Below, piece after piece: positions 36,058 through 45,917 of a DNA stretch of 64,000 bases (positions are counted from its first letter, which is position 1; every line of letters begins with the position of its first letter). Location: positions 1,054,001-1,118,000 of the forward strand of contig NZ_JAVDYJ010000001.1 of NCBI RefSeq assembly GCF_031458395.1, read 5' to 3'. The stretch is from Enteractinococcus fodinae. GTDB taxonomy: Bacteria > Actinomycetota > Actinomycetes > Actinomycetales > Micrococcaceae. A program made the translations under genes and the position numbers. The notes below the pieces were generated by a model that saw only the letters and a program-made list of their open reading frames with translations, made no database searches and had not been told where the DNA came from.

Positions 36058-37032
36058 GTGGCATCACCAGCCACCACGCCGCCGGCCAACCGGGTACCGG
36101 CGAATATCGTCGCCAACATCAAGGTGCCGGCAACTTCTGCCAACCTCGGGCCCGGTTTTGACTGCGCCGGGGTTGCCCTCGGTCTCTACGATGAACTGGA
36201 AATCCAGACCACCGAAACCGGTTTCAGCGCCGAAGTAGAGGGCGAGGGGCACAACTACCTGCCCACCGACGCCAGACACCTGATCATCACCCAGATCCGA
36301 GCTCGACTCGAACGGCTCGGCTGGCATCTGCCGGGCCTGCGCCTCAAAGCCATCAACCGGATACCGCACTCCCGAGGTCTAGGCTCCTCAGCTGCGGCTC
36401 ATATCGCCGCTGCCATGGCGGTCAAAGCGCTGCTGCCGCCCGACTGTGGCGTGACCAAAGAACACCTGTTGCAGTGGGCCTCAGAGGCTGAAGGCCACCC
36501 GGATAATGTTGCTCCGGCCGTCTATGGTGGTCTGACGTTTTCTTGGCACGAACCAGGCGAATCCGGCAAACAATATCGCTCGATCCAACTGTCTCCACAT
36601 CCTGACATCACGCCGGTGGTGGCTATTCCGGCCAAGCCACTTTCGACGGCGGCAGCTCGAACGCTGCTGCCAGCTGATGTGCCCTACGCCGAAGCTGTGG
36701 CCAATGCCTCACGGGCCGCCCTATTAGCCCCGGCGATGACCACGCATCCGGAGCTGCTGATGCCCGCAACCCAAGATTGGTTGCACCAGCAATACCGCCA
36801 ACCCTCGATGCCCGAAACGCTGCAACATATGCTCGCGCTGCGAGCTGAAAACCACGCGGCAGTGGTATCCGGTGCAGGCCCAACCCTGTGTGTTTTCGCG
36901 GCCAATGCGGCTGAATCAGCCAAGGTGACGACGAAATTGCAGGAGCGCGCAGCGAAATCGTCGCAGCGTTGGGATGTGCGGATTCTGCCGATTGCCACCG
37001 AAGGTGCTACGATGGAAGTATTCCGGCCATAA
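36058..37032 (+). CDS. thrB: Homoserine kinase
   Basis: GHMP-family kinase that phosphorylates homoserine. The 324 residues include KVPATSANLGPGFDCAG, the ATP loop PHSRGLGSSAAAHIAA (about 103-118), EGHPDNVAPAVYGG and the C-terminal SGAGPTLCVF motif. GTG start two bases after the hom stop, so co-translated. Threonine synthase must be encoded elsewhere. Confidence 0.95.
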   Translation: MASPATTPPANRVPANIVANIKVPATSANLGPGFDCAGVALGLYDELEIQTTETGFSAEVEGEGHNYLPTDARHLIITQIRARLERLGWHLPGLRLKAINRIPHSRGLGSSAAAHIAAAMAVKALLPPDCGVTKEHLLQWASEAEGHPDNVAPAVYGGLTFSWHEPGESGKQYRSIQLSPHPDITPVVAIPAKPLSTAAARTLLPADVPYAEAVANASRAALLAPAMTTHPELLMPATQDWLHQQYRQPSMPETLQHMLALRAENHAAVVSGAGPTLCVFAANAAESAKVTTKLQERAAKSSQRWDVRILPIATEGATMEVFRP

Positions 37033-37306
37033 CGAGAACGTTTTTACGGTTTGGGCGATTCCAAATCTTCGTGTTCGGCCTGGTCTTTACCGCAATTCTG
37101 CGGAGAGGATTTTGATAACTCATCATCTGAAGATGTCAGGTTATCTCACACCTTAAACACCAACGTTGACACTTACCGTGCAACATTGTGTGTTGCTATA
37201 TCGCAAAACCACATGACGAATCTGGCGCATTTCCACTCGCAGCCACGATTGTCACACACATCCTGCGGGTATCTAAAGCCCGTCCGACGAGGGGGAAGGA
37301 ACCTTC
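37033..37306 (+). other. Leader region before rho
   Basis: A 274-base non-coding gap between thrB and rho. It holds TTGACA (about 37166-37171) with only weak candidate -10 boxes downstream, including TATATC near 37197, and ends with GGGGGAAGGAA before the rho GTG. Rho genes often have long, Rho-sensitive leaders for autoregulation; I see no clear hairpin terminator here. Confidence 0.4.
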
Positions 37307-39349
37307 GTGACTGAACAAGACACAGTACAGGCCCCAACAGCTAATGGGTCTGGTGGCCTGGGCAGCCTCAAACTTGCCCAACTCAAAGACTTAGCATCAC
37401 AGCTGGGTATCACCGGCACGTCTCGGATGCGCAAAGCGCAGTTGGTCGAAGTTATTGCCGACCATCAGCGCGGTGGCAGCCCGGTCGCCAACGACAAGCC
37501 AGCTGCAGACGCTGTCGACACCGCACAAGACAAAGCTGACAAGGCCCCCGAGCAAGCGCAACAAGACCAGCAGCCGCCGGCCAAGCAATCAGCTCGTCAA
37601 GACACCTCGGACAAAGCCGACAAGGCTGAGCGCACACCGGATGCCACCGATGACACGCAACACCCCGAAGACGATCAGCCGAAACAACGCGGTCAGCAGT
37701 CACGCGGTCGACGTGGCTCGCGCGGCGGACAGCAGCGTGACGAGCAGCAAAGTCGTGACGATAAAACCGCTGATGGCCAAGCCGAGGCACAGTCTGAAAC
37801 TGCCGACAAAGCCCAGGATTCCTCCAAGGAATCGGATGGCAATAATGGTCAAGACCGCCAGCGCGGCCGTACCCGCAATCAGCAGCGTCGGGACCAAAAC
37901 CGTCAACGTCGCGATCAGCAAGAGGACCAAGAAGACCAGGACGACCAACATTCCGACGACAGCTCCACAGATGAGCAGTCGGAGAGTCGCCCGCGTCGCG
38001 ACGACGATCAGCGCAATCAGCGCCGTCAACGCCAGCGTGATCGCAACCGCTCCCGTGACCGTCGTCGTGAGCAAGAAGACGACGATGATCAGGATCAAGA
38101 GGTCAGTGAAGACGAAACGCTCGTCCCGATCTCGGGCATTCTCGATGTGTTAGATAACTACGCATTCGTACGCACCTCGGGGTACCTGCCCGGACCAAAT
38201 GACGTCTACGTCTCGATGGCTATGGTCAAGCGCTTCGGACTGCGCAAGGGGGACGCCATTCGTGGCCGTGTCCGTGCGCCGCAAGCCGATGACGATAAAC
38301 AACAAAACCAGCAAGGTGGTCGCGGCGGCGGCCGAGGCGGCCGCGGTGGACGCAACCGTCGCAGCGGAGGCGGCAGTGGCGGAGGAACCAACCGTCAGAA
38401 ATTCAACGCGTTAGTCAAAATTGACTCGCTCAACGGTCAAGAGGCCGTTGAGAATCCCAAGCGTGTGGAATTCAATAAGCTCACCCCGCTGTACCCCCAG
38501 GAACGCCTGCGGTTAGAACACCAGTCCAAGGACATGGCTCCACGTCTGGTTGATCTGGTGGCGCCCATTGGTAAAGGCCAGCGTGGTCTGATCGTCTCAC
38601 CACCAAAAGCCGGTAAGACGATGATGCTGCAATCGATCGCCAACGCGATCACCATCAATAATCCTGAGGTCAAACTCATGATGGTACTGGTGGATGAACG
38701 GCCAGAAGAAGTGACCGACATGCAGCGCTCGGTGCGCGGTGAAGTCATTGCTTCGACCTTCGACCGTCCAGCCGAAGATCACACCACCGTTGCCGAACTG
38801 TCGATCGAACGCGCAAAGCGCATGGTCGAACTTGGCCACGACGTCGTGGTCCTCTTGGACTCCATGACCCGTCTGGGCCGTGCCTACAACCTCGCGACCC
38901 CGGCTTCAGGACGCATCCTGTCCGGTGGTGTTGACTCGGCAGCCCTATACCCACCCAAGAAATTCTTTGGTGCCGCACGCAACATCGAAGGTGGCGGCTC
39001 GCTGACCATCCTGGCGACCGCACTGGTCGAAACCGGCTCGCGCATGGACGAAGTCATCTTCGAAGAATTCAAGGGCACCGGCAACATGGAACTGCGACTG
39101 TCACGCGAACTGTCCGAACGCCGCATCTTCCCAGCCATCGACATCAACGCCTCGGGCACCCGTCGCGAAGAAAACCTGCTGACCAAAGAAGAGATCGGTA
39201 TCATGTGGCGACTGCGCCGTGTGCTCTCCGGACTCGAGACCCAGCAGGCCCTGGAATTGCTGACCTCCAAACTCAAAGAAACCGAAACGAACGCGGAATT
39301 TTTGATGCTAGTCTCCAAGACCACGCTGCGAGGCCAGTCAGAGTCTTAG
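37307..39349 (+). CDS. rho: Transcription termination factor Rho
   Basis: Hexameric RNA-dependent ATPase that ends transcription. The 680-residue protein has a Rho N-terminal helical domain (LAQLKDLASQLGITGTSRMR, about 22-55), then a very long Arg/Asp/Gln/Glu-rich low-complexity insertion (about 58-265). The RNA-binding cold-shock domain follows (ISGILDVLDNYAFVRTSGYL), interrupted by a Gly/Arg-rich loop, and then the ATPase core: Walker A PPKAGKT, MVLVDERPEEV, the Q-loop and R-loop (GSLTILATALVETGS). Such insertions are known in actinobacterial Rho. GTG start. Confidence 0.97.
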   Translation: MTEQDTVQAPTANGSGGLGSLKLAQLKDLASQLGITGTSRMRKAQLVEVIADHQRGGSPVANDKPAADAVDTAQDKADKAPEQAQQDQQPPAKQSARQDTSDKADKAERTPDATDDTQHPEDDQPKQRGQQSRGRRGSRGGQQRDEQQSRDDKTADGQAEAQSETADKAQDSSKESDGNNGQDRQRGRTRNQQRRDQNRQRRDQQEDQEDQDDQHSDDSSTDEQSESRPRRDDDQRNQRRQRQRDRNRSRDRRREQEDDDDQDQEVSEDETLVPISGILDVLDNYAFVRTSGYLPGPNDVYVSMAMVKRFGLRKGDAIRGRVRAPQADDDKQQNQQGGRGGGRGGRGGRNRRSGGGSGGGTNRQKFNALVKIDSLNGQEAVENPKRVEFNKLTPLYPQERLRLEHQSKDMAPRLVDLVAPIGKGQRGLIVSPPKAGKTMMLQSIANAITINNPEVKLMMVLVDERPEEVTDMQRSVRGEVIASTFDRPAEDHTTVAELSIERAKRMVELGHDVVVLLDSMTRLGRAYNLATPASGRILSGGVDSAALYPPKKFFGAARNIEGGGSLTILATALVETGSRMDEVIFEEFKGTGNMELRLSRELSERRIFPAIDINASGTRREENLLTKEEIGIMWRLRRVLSGLETQQALELLTSKLKETETNAEFLMLVSKTTLRGQSES

Positions 39350-39362
39350 CTCCCTGACATCA

Positions 39363-39400
39363 AACCATCGCGCAACCAACCGGTTGCGCGATGGTTTTTT
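39363..39400 (+). terminator. Intrinsic terminator after rho
   Basis: A perfect 15-bp stem (39363-39377 with 39382-39396) with an AACC loop, merging into TTTTTT at 39395-39400. One of the strongest terminators in the window. Confidence 0.95.
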
Positions 39401-39438
39401 GATTCTGTTCTAAGACTTCTACGACTAAGGTAAAACAC

Positions 39439-40524
39439 ATGAGTACGTTTGACTCCATCGACAACCTGATAGCCGAGCACGCAGACCTCACCGAGAAAAT
39501 GGGCGATCCCGCCGTGCACGCCGACCAAGCCTTGGCACGGAAAGTTGGCCGACGCTTTGCTGAGCTCGAAAAAATTGTCAAAGCCCACAAACGCTGGCAG
39601 CAGCTGGGACAGGACCTGGAAGACACCAAGGAACTCGCCCAAGAGGACGAGGACTTTGCCGCTGAAATCCCAGGTTTAGAAGCCAGCTATGAAGAGGCCA
39701 CCGAAACCCTACACCGCCTGCTGATCCCACGTGATCCGGATGATGCCCGAAACGTCATCTTGGAGATCAAAGGTGGCGAAGGCGGCGAGGAAGCCGCACT
39801 ATTTGCCGCCGACCTAGCGCGCATGTACCTGCGGTACGCCGAACGCAAGGGCTGGAAAACTGAATTCATCTCGGCCACGGAGTCAGACCTGGGCGGCTAC
39901 AAGGACGTCCACATTGGTATCACCGGCAATTCAAATGACCCGGCAGAGGGCGTCTTTGCCCACCTGAAATACGAAGGTGGAGTCCACCGCGTGCAGCGCG
40001 TACCCGTCACCGAGTCACAGGGACGCATTCACACTTCAGCCGCCGGCGTGTTGGTCTTCCCAGAAGTCGACGCCCCTGAAGAAATCCAGATCAACCAAAC
40101 CGATCTGAAGATCGACGTCTACCGGTCCTCCGGCCCGGGTGGTCAGCACGTTAACACCACCGACTCGGCGGTCCGTATTACGCACCTGCCCACCGGTATC
40201 GTCGTGGCGATGCAGAACGAGAAGTCGCAGATCCAAAACCGTGAAGCAGCCATGCGCGTTTTGCGTTCACGTTTGCTGGCCCATCAGCAAGAACAACTTG
40301 ATGCAGCCGCAGCTGAAACACGGGCGTCCCAGGTTCGGACGATGGATCGTTCAGAGCGGATTCGCACCTACAACTTCCCGGAAAACCGGATCGCCGACCA
40401 CCGTACTGGATATAAAGCCAATAACTTGGACCGGGTGCTGGAAGGCGATATGGATCCCGTCATCTATTCGTTGATCGAAATGGATGAAGCTGAGCGTTTG
40501 GCAGCACTGGGCCAGACCAACTAA
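39439..40524 (+). CDS. prfA: Peptide chain release factor 1
   Basis: Releases peptides at UAA and UAG. The 361-residue protein has the GGQ catalytic motif in [17 protein letters not shown] (about 228-244), a [19 protein letters not shown] region and the anticodon-like PxT tripeptide family position at VPVTES. Its Gln is methylated by PrmC, whose gene is five bases downstream. Confidence 0.97.
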   Translation: MSTFDSIDNLIAEHADLTEKMGDPAVHADQALARKVGRRFAELEKIVKAHKRWQQLGQDLEDTKELAQEDEDFAAEIPGLEASYEEATETLHRLLIPRDPDDARNVILEIKGGEGGEEAALFAADLARMYLRYAERKGWKTEFISATESDLGGYKDVHIGITGNSNDPAEGVFAHLKYEGGVHRVQRVPVTESQGRIHTSAAGVLVFPEVDAPEEIQINQTDLKIDVYRSSGPGGQHVNTTDSAVRITHLPTGIVVAMQNEKSQIQNREAAMRVLRSRLLAHQQEQLDAAAAETRASQVRTMDRSERIRTYNFPENRIADHRTGYKANNLDRVLEGDMDPVIYSLIEMDEAERLAALGQTN

Positions 40525-40529
40525 CCTCC

Positions 40530-41420
40530 ATGGCTAACGTCAACGACGTGCTGGCTGCGGTGCAACACCAATTGCACCGAGCCGGCATCGACTCACCTAC
40601 GGCCGAAGCCGCCATCATCGTCTCCCACGTGCTCGAGGTCACTCGAGGAAAGCTCGGGGTCATGCGGGCGCTGGGGGAGGACATTGCGGAGGATTCTGCC
40701 GCGCGCATTGAGCAGCTGGCTCGCGCACGGGCCACCCGTGTGCCGCTCCAGCATCTCACGGGGGAGACCACCTTTTACGGAGTTGATCTCAAAGTCGAGC
40801 CCGGAGTGTTTATCCCACGGGTCGAAACTGAGATCCTTGTAGAAACAACGCTGCAGCATTTCGAAGGTGGAACCGGCCAGCTGAAGATGCTGGACCTTTG
40901 CACCGGCAGCGGGGCTATTGCCGCCGCCCTGGCCGACCAATTCACCCAACGTGCCCGCGCCACAAGGACCTGGGCTATTGACGTCGACCCAGACGCGGTC
41001 AAACTGGCCCAACACAATACGCGCCACTACAACGTCAGCGTCTTGTGCGCAGATGCGACAGACACCGAGGCGATCGTCGCGGCCGACCCGACCCTTGCTG
41101 ACCAGCTGGGCTCTTTCGACGTGGTCGTGTCCAACCCGCCATACATCCCCACCGCAACACCGGTGACCCAACCGGAAGCTGAACAAGATCCTCACGTAGC
41201 GCTCTATGGGGGGTCACCCGACGGTCTTGCCGTGCCACAACAGATCGCGGCCGTGGCTGCCGAATGGCTGGCACCGGGAGGCTTCTTCATGATGGAACAC
41301 GATCATACGCATGCAGCAGAGATCGCTGACGCATTGCACAAAAACCCGCTGTGGCACCAGGTTGAGACTGTTCAAGATCTCACCGGCACTCAGCGGTTCG
41401 TGTCCGCTGTGCGGGCATAA
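40530..41420 (+). CDS. prmC: Release factor glutamine N5-methyltransferase PrmC
   Basis: Methylates the GGQ glutamine of RF1 and RF2. The 296 residues comprise an N-terminal helical domain and a SAM-dependent fold with LDLCTGSGAIAAAL (motif I, about 114-127) and the diagnostic VVSNPPYIPT (about 198-207). Its location right after prfA is the classic arrangement. Confidence 0.96.
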   Translation: MANVNDVLAAVQHQLHRAGIDSPTAEAAIIVSHVLEVTRGKLGVMRALGEDIAEDSAARIEQLARARATRVPLQHLTGETTFYGVDLKVEPGVFIPRVETEILVETTLQHFEGGTGQLKMLDLCTGSGAIAAALADQFTQRARATRTWAIDVDPDAVKLAQHNTRHYNVSVLCADATDTEAIVAADPTLADQLGSFDVVVSNPPYIPTATPVTQPEAEQDPHVALYGGSPDGLAVPQQIAAVAAEWLAPGGFFMMEHDHTHAAEIADALHKNPLWHQVETVQDLTGTQRFVSAVRA

Positions 41421-41461
41421 CTGCTGCAACTAACCCCGAAAGCACCCACAACCCTGGCACA

Positions 41462-42148
41462 ATGACTAACGTGACACAGCTGTTCGACGCCCAACAACCA
41501 GATCAACGTTCCGCCGCCATTACCAAGGCCGCCGAAGCCATCAGTCAACGAGAGCTGATCGTGCTGCCGACCGATACCGTGTACGGGGTCGGAGCCGATG
41601 CCTTCAGCCCGCAGGCTGTAGCCGTGCTGCTCGCCGCCAAAGGTCGTTCCCGGCAATCGCCACCGCCGGTCCTGATCGGCAGCACCAATGTCTTGGATGC
41701 GCTGGCCGTCAACATTCCCGCAACGGGCCGCCAGCTGGCGCAAGCGTTTTGGCCAGGTGCCCTCACGCTCGTGCTGCAGGCCCAGCCTTCGCTCACCTGG
41801 GATTTGGGTGAAACGCGAGGCACGGTGGCCCTGCGGCTACCCAACGATGAGCTAGCGCAACAGATCTTGCGCCAGACCGGGCCCTTGGCTGTTTCGTCAG
41901 CGAATCGACATGGCCAGCCCGCGGCCACGTCCATCAACCAGGCCCAAGACGCACTCGGCGAGGCCGTGGCCGTCTACATTAATGACGGCACACGTGCCGA
42001 CCAACAAGCCTCGACCATCGTCGATTGCACGGTCATACCGCACCGCGTGCTCCGTGCTGGTGCCATCACCATCGAACAGCTCCGCAACGTCGTACCTGAG
42101 ATGTTGGATCTCGATGATCCTGCACCAGAGGACTCTGCCGCCTCATGA
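41462..42148 (+). CDS. tsaC: L-threonylcarbamoyladenylate synthase (Sua5/YrdC)
   Basis: Makes threonylcarbamoyl-AMP for the t6A37 tRNA modification. The 228 residues contain a YrdC domain: LPTDTVYGVGADAF, KGRSRQSPPPVLIG, the FWPGALTLVL motif, VALRLPNDEL, PLAVSSANRHGQPA and STIVDCT. It has no C-terminal Sua5 domain. Its stop overlaps the next start by four bases. Confidence 0.93.
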   Translation: MTNVTQLFDAQQPDQRSAAITKAAEAISQRELIVLPTDTVYGVGADAFSPQAVAVLLAAKGRSRQSPPPVLIGSTNVLDALAVNIPATGRQLAQAFWPGALTLVLQAQPSLTWDLGETRGTVALRLPNDELAQQILRQTGPLAVSSANRHGQPAATSINQAQDALGEAVAVYINDGTRADQQASTIVDCTVIPHRVLRAGAITIEQLRNVVPEMLDLDDPAPEDSAAS

Positions 42149-43320
42149 AGGTCTATCTCGCCATCGTGGCCCTCACCGCGCTGATCAGTTTTGCACTGAC
42201 CCCGATGGCGCGGATGTTGGGTGTTCGCGGACGCGTGTATACGCCCTCCCGCAAACGCGACATGCACCGCGAACCGATCCCAAAACTTGGGGGAGCGGCG
42301 ATGGCGATCGCAGTCATTATTGTGATGGGTGCCGCTTCGATCGTGCCGTTTCTCTCCGGCATTTACCAGGCCCCCATCCTGGGCATTCTGCTGGCCATCC
42401 TGGTCGTCCTTATCATGGGTGTTGCAGACGATCTGTGGGACTTGCACTGGATCGTCAAATTCGCCGGTCAGATCGTTGCGGCAGGAATCGTGGCCGCCGC
42501 TGGAATCCGTGTCGAAGCGATGCCCGTCGGGTGGATTCACGTTGATAACGAGCTTGCTCAGATTGTGATCACGATCTTTGTCATCGTCCTCACCATCAAC
42601 GCCTTCAACTTCATTGATGGCCTCGATGGGCTCGCAGCAGGCGTCGCAGTCATCGGTGGCTCCGCGTTTTTTATCTACAGCTACATTCTGACGCGCACGA
42701 TCAACGCCTACGACTATTCGAACCTGGCCACACTGCTGACAGCGCTCCTTATCGGGGCGTGCATCGGGTTTTTGCCCTTCAATTTCCATCCCGCGCGCAT
42801 TTTTATGGGAGAAGTCGGCGCCCAACTCATCGGATTGCTCATGGCCACCGCAGCCGTGGCCGTGACCGCAGACCTCGGCGCACTCGAGGGTTTCCGCTTC
42901 CGAAACGTGCCGGCTTACATGCCGATCCTGTTGCCACTAGCGGTGATGTTGCTTCCGCTGTTGGACTTATTCATGGCGGTACTACGCCGGACTGCCCGAC
43001 GAAGTTCACCCTTCACGGCCGATCGCGGACACATCCATCACAAACTCGTCGACGGGGGATATACCCACCGTCAGGCTGTGCTGCTGCTGTATCTGTGGAC
43101 CTTCGTAGTCGGCTACGGTGCCGTCTCCCTGACGTACTTCCCGGCAGAAATCGTCATCACCGTCACCCTGGTGGCCATGGCTTTGCTCGTGCTACTGACC
43201 CTGCGACCATGGATTATGCGCCGGACCTACTATCGCAAGCTGAACCGGCTCAGAGAAGCCAAAGCAGCCGAACGCGCAGCCCAACGATCCAGTGAAACAG
43301 GAGACCCTCTTGGCGGCTAA
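42145..43320 (+). CDS. wecA: Undecaprenyl-phosphate GlcNAc-1-phosphate transferase (MraY/WecA family)
   Basis: A polytopic 391-residue membrane enzyme that starts a surface glycopolymer (teichoic-acid-like or arabinogalactan-like) by moving sugar-1-phosphate onto the lipid carrier. Seen: the Mg-binding DDLWDLHW loop (about 92-99), NAFNFIDGLDGLAAG (about 152-166), FMGEVGAQ, and the cytosolic ADRGHIHHKLVDGGYTHRQA (about 292-311), a His-rich loop typical of the WecA/TagO group rather than MraY. About 10-11 helices. It is coupled to tsaC, and the atpI start lies within its 3' end. Confidence 0.93.
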   Translation: MKVYLAIVALTALISFALTPMARMLGVRGRVYTPSRKRDMHREPIPKLGGAAMAIAVIIVMGAASIVPFLSGIYQAPILGILLAILVVLIMGVADDLWDLHWIVKFAGQIVAAGIVAAAGIRVEAMPVGWIHVDNELAQIVITIFVIVLTINAFNFIDGLDGLAAGVAVIGGSAFFIYSYILTRTINAYDYSNLATLLTALLIGACIGFLPFNFHPARIFMGEVGAQLIGLLMATAAVAVTADLGALEGFRFRNVPAYMPILLPLAVMLLPLLDLFMAVLRRTARRSSPFTADRGHIHHKLVDGGYTHRQAVLLLYLWTFVVGYGAVSLTYFPAEIVITVTLVAMALLVLLTLRPWIMRRTYYRKLNRLREAKAAERAAQRSSETGDPLGG

Positions 43321-43717
43321 AAAAGTCAATAAACGTGGCTGGTGGGGCATCCTGCTCCATGCCACCTGGCCGACGCTAATCGCAGTGGCCATTACCGGTG
43401 GGATCTTTGGGACCGTAGAAGGACCCGAGGCTGGCTGGTCAGCGACCGTAGCAGGGGCCATTGTGTGGTTCTTATCCGCCATCAGCATTTTGCTGATCGC
43501 GCTGGTGTGGCGCAAGCGTCGGGATCTCGCGATCCCGCTGACCATGGGAGCGTTTGTCGCCAAGCTCGTCATCCTGGGGTTGCTGTTAACGGTGGTGCCC
43601 CAGCCCGAATGGTTGCACACCACCGGTGCTGCGATCGGCGCGCTTGTAGGCATCGTAGTGTGGCAAGTTGCTGAGGTCATCGTCTTTATCAATACCCGGC
43701 GGCTTATTTACTCGTAG
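43310..43717 (+). CDS. atpI: AtpI-like membrane protein upstream of the ATP synthase operon
   Basis: About 135 residues with four predicted membrane helices (about 17-37, 43-63, 70-92 and 100-122). It precedes atpB, the usual place of the I subunit, which assists c-ring assembly or ion supply. I chose the TTG at 43310 because AGGAG lies six bases before it; a GTG at 43292 is in frame but would put the Shine-Dalgarno inside the gene. Sequence conservation in AtpI is low, so the call leans on topology and context. Confidence 0.75.
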   Translation: MAAKKVNKRGWWGILLHATWPTLIAVAITGGIFGTVEGPEAGWSATVAGAIVWFLSAISILLIALVWRKRRDLAIPLTMGAFVAKLVILGLLLTVVPQPEWLHTTGAAIGALVGIVVWQVAEVIVFINTRRLIYS

Positions 43718-44047
43718 CTTTTACTAATACTGTGATAAAGGCAACAATTTCAACGAAAAATGAAATTCTACATTTTGTAGAACCTGGTGCTGACAAGGAT
43801 GTTTCGTCAAAATATGGCTGATAAAGCACTACTTCTGTGAGCAAGGCCTCATGGCATTTGCTAGATTGAACTCTTAGTGCCTGGCCCAACCCAGGACTCA
43901 ATGCGACACCAGTTAGTGTTTTTGCTAGACTAACCAAGGGCAAAAACGCGTTGAACATCGCAATTGCCTACAACATTCCGGCAACATCCCCGAGTCTGGA
44001 TTCATCTACCTGAATCTTTCCTGTGGGATTCTTCAGAGAGGATTTGC
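43718..44047 (+). other. Leader and promoter region of the ATP synthase operon
   Basis: A 330-base AT-richer non-coding gap. It contains a palindrome TTCTACA-TTT-TGTAGAA at 43766-43782, a CCTGG/CCAGG inverted repeat near 43880-43895 and a promoter, GCGACA (43903-43908) with 17-base spacing to TAGACT (43926-43931). The implied transcript has a leader of about 110 bases before the atpB GTG. Confidence 0.55.
43903..43931 (+). promoter_or_regulatory. Candidate atp operon promoter
   Basis: GCGACA and TAGACT with an exact 17-base spacer; the -10 matches TANNNT. Transcription is expected at about 43938. A second TAGATT at 43862-43867 lacks a matching -35. Confidence 0.5.
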
Positions 44048-44893
44048 GTGCTTCCACTCGTGCTAAGTTATCTCCCCACGCAGGGATACGTGCCGCCTAC
44101 GATTGACGATGCCCACCCGCCAGATATCATCCCGTGGGGAGCATATTACGGGACTGGTTTCGGCAAACAAATGCTGATGATCATCCTGTCGGTCATTTTG
44201 ATCTGGGCATTCTTCAGCTGGGCGATGCGCAAACGCTCACTGGTCCCGAGTCGAGTGCAGTGGATTGCTGAATCCGGTTATGCCTTCGTGCGTAATGGCA
44301 TGGGTAAAGACATCCTTGGGGAAAAGCATTTCCGCCAGTGGGTACCGCTGCTCTTCGCCACATTCTTCTTTGTGCTGTTAAATAACCTCTTCGGCGCCAT
44401 CCCGATCTTGCAGCTGCCGTCCTTCTCCCACGCAGGCGCGGCCTATGCCATCGCCATCATTATGTACATCGTGTGGATTGGCGTGGGACTGCGTCACCAC
44501 GGCATCAAATACTTCAAACTCGCGGTCGTTCCGGAAGGTGTCCCCGGCTGGATCCTCCCGTTGCTGGTGCCACTAGAGATCATCTCGAACTTCATCGTTC
44601 GACCGCTGACTCACTCGCTGCGTTTGATGGCAACCATGCTTGCCGGTCACATGATCGTGATGCTGGCCGGTTCAGGTGCTGAATACCTCATCACGCAAAC
44701 AGACAGCATTTGGAATGCAGGGCTGGGTGTCGGTGTGATCATCGGCTCGGTAGCGCTGTACTTCCTGGAACTGCTGATTATGATCTTGCAGGCTTTCGTC
44801 TTTACGCTGCTGACCGCGCTCTACATTCAGGGCGCCATCGATGCGCAAGCTGAACCTGTATTCGATAAGGAACAGCCAGCGGTTGCCAGCTAA
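44048..44893 (+). CDS. atpB: ATP synthase Fo subunit a
   Basis: Membrane subunit forming the proton half-channels. 281 residues from the GTG at 44048 (GAGAGGAT upstream); an in-frame ATG at 43964 lies in the leader. It has five to six helices, with the essential Arg about residue 192 in THSLRLMATMLAGH and the C-terminal YFLELLIMILQAFVFTLL motif. First gene of atpBEFHAGDC. Confidence 0.95.
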   Translation: MLPLVLSYLPTQGYVPPTIDDAHPPDIIPWGAYYGTGFGKQMLMIILSVILIWAFFSWAMRKRSLVPSRVQWIAESGYAFVRNGMGKDILGEKHFRQWVPLLFATFFFVLLNNLFGAIPILQLPSFSHAGAAYAIAIIMYIVWIGVGLRHHGIKYFKLAVVPEGVPGWILPLLVPLEIISNFIVRPLTHSLRLMATMLAGHMIVMLAGSGAEYLITQTDSIWNAGLGVGVIIGSVALYFLELLIMILQAFVFTLLTALYIQGAIDAQAEPVFDKEQPAVAS

Positions 44894-44953
44894 GCTGCCC
44901 CCGCTGTTTCCACCACAATTGAAAAACTTACCGACTTGTACGTCTGAGTCGGA

Positions 44954-44972
44954 ACGGCGTGATACACGCCGT
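44954..44972 (+). repeat. Hairpin between atpB and atpE
   Basis: ACGGCGTG (44954-44961) and CACGCCGT (44965-44972) form an eight-bp stem with an ATA loop. A 12-base palindrome GGTACCGGTACC follows at 44986-44997. Both lie in the 165-base gap before atpE and may act as an mRNA processing or stability element. Confidence 0.6.
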
Positions 44973-45058
44973 GAGATAACTTCCTGGTACCGGTACCCAT
45001 CGGATCCCCGCCGGGAACCCTCCACAACCTGCCTGTTAGGCATCTTGAAAGGAACACA

Positions 45059-45274
45059 ATGGAACTGCATGGTTCATTGAACATGATCGGTTACGGTCTG
45101 GCCGCAATTGGCTCCGCTATTGGTGTGGGTCTGATCTTCGCTGCATACATCAACGGTGTAGCTCGCCAGCCTGAATCCCAGTCACAGCTGCAGCCAATTG
45201 CGCTGCTCGGTTTCGCCCTGGCTGAAGCACTTGCCATTCTGGGTCTGGTCTTCGCCTTCGTCATCGGAGCGTAG
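45059..45274 (+). CDS. atpE: ATP synthase Fo subunit c
   Basis: A 71-residue helical hairpin of the rotor ring. Helix 1 holds the Gly-rich [10 protein letters not shown], the polar loop is ARQPES and helix 2 carries the proton-binding Glu56 in [12 protein letters not shown]. No extra Gln/Ser typical of sodium-binding rings is evident, so proton coupling is likely. GAAAGGA is seen upstream. Hairpins flank the gene on both sides. Confidence 0.97.
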   Translation: MELHGSLNMIGYGLAAIGSAIGVGLIFAAYINGVARQPESQSQLQPIALLGFALAEALAILGLVFAFVIGA

Positions 45275-45285
45275 GCGCCATCCAC

Positions 45286-45304
45286 GGTCGGTGACCTTCC
45301 GACC
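45286..45304 (+). repeat. Hairpin after atpE
   Basis: GGTCGG (45286-45291) and CCGACC (45299-45304) with a seven-base loop lie between atpE and atpF. No T-run follows, so a stabilising role is more likely than termination. Confidence 0.5.
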
Positions 45305-45329
45305 ACGTATGTCAGTTATGAACACTTAA

Positions 45330-45916
<587 letters not shown>

Positions 45917-45917
<1 letters not shown>

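Noticed and set aside
37452-38153. Long frames in other phases within rho
   Set aside because: They arise from the biased CAG/CGT/GAC codon use of the low-complexity insertion in Rho.
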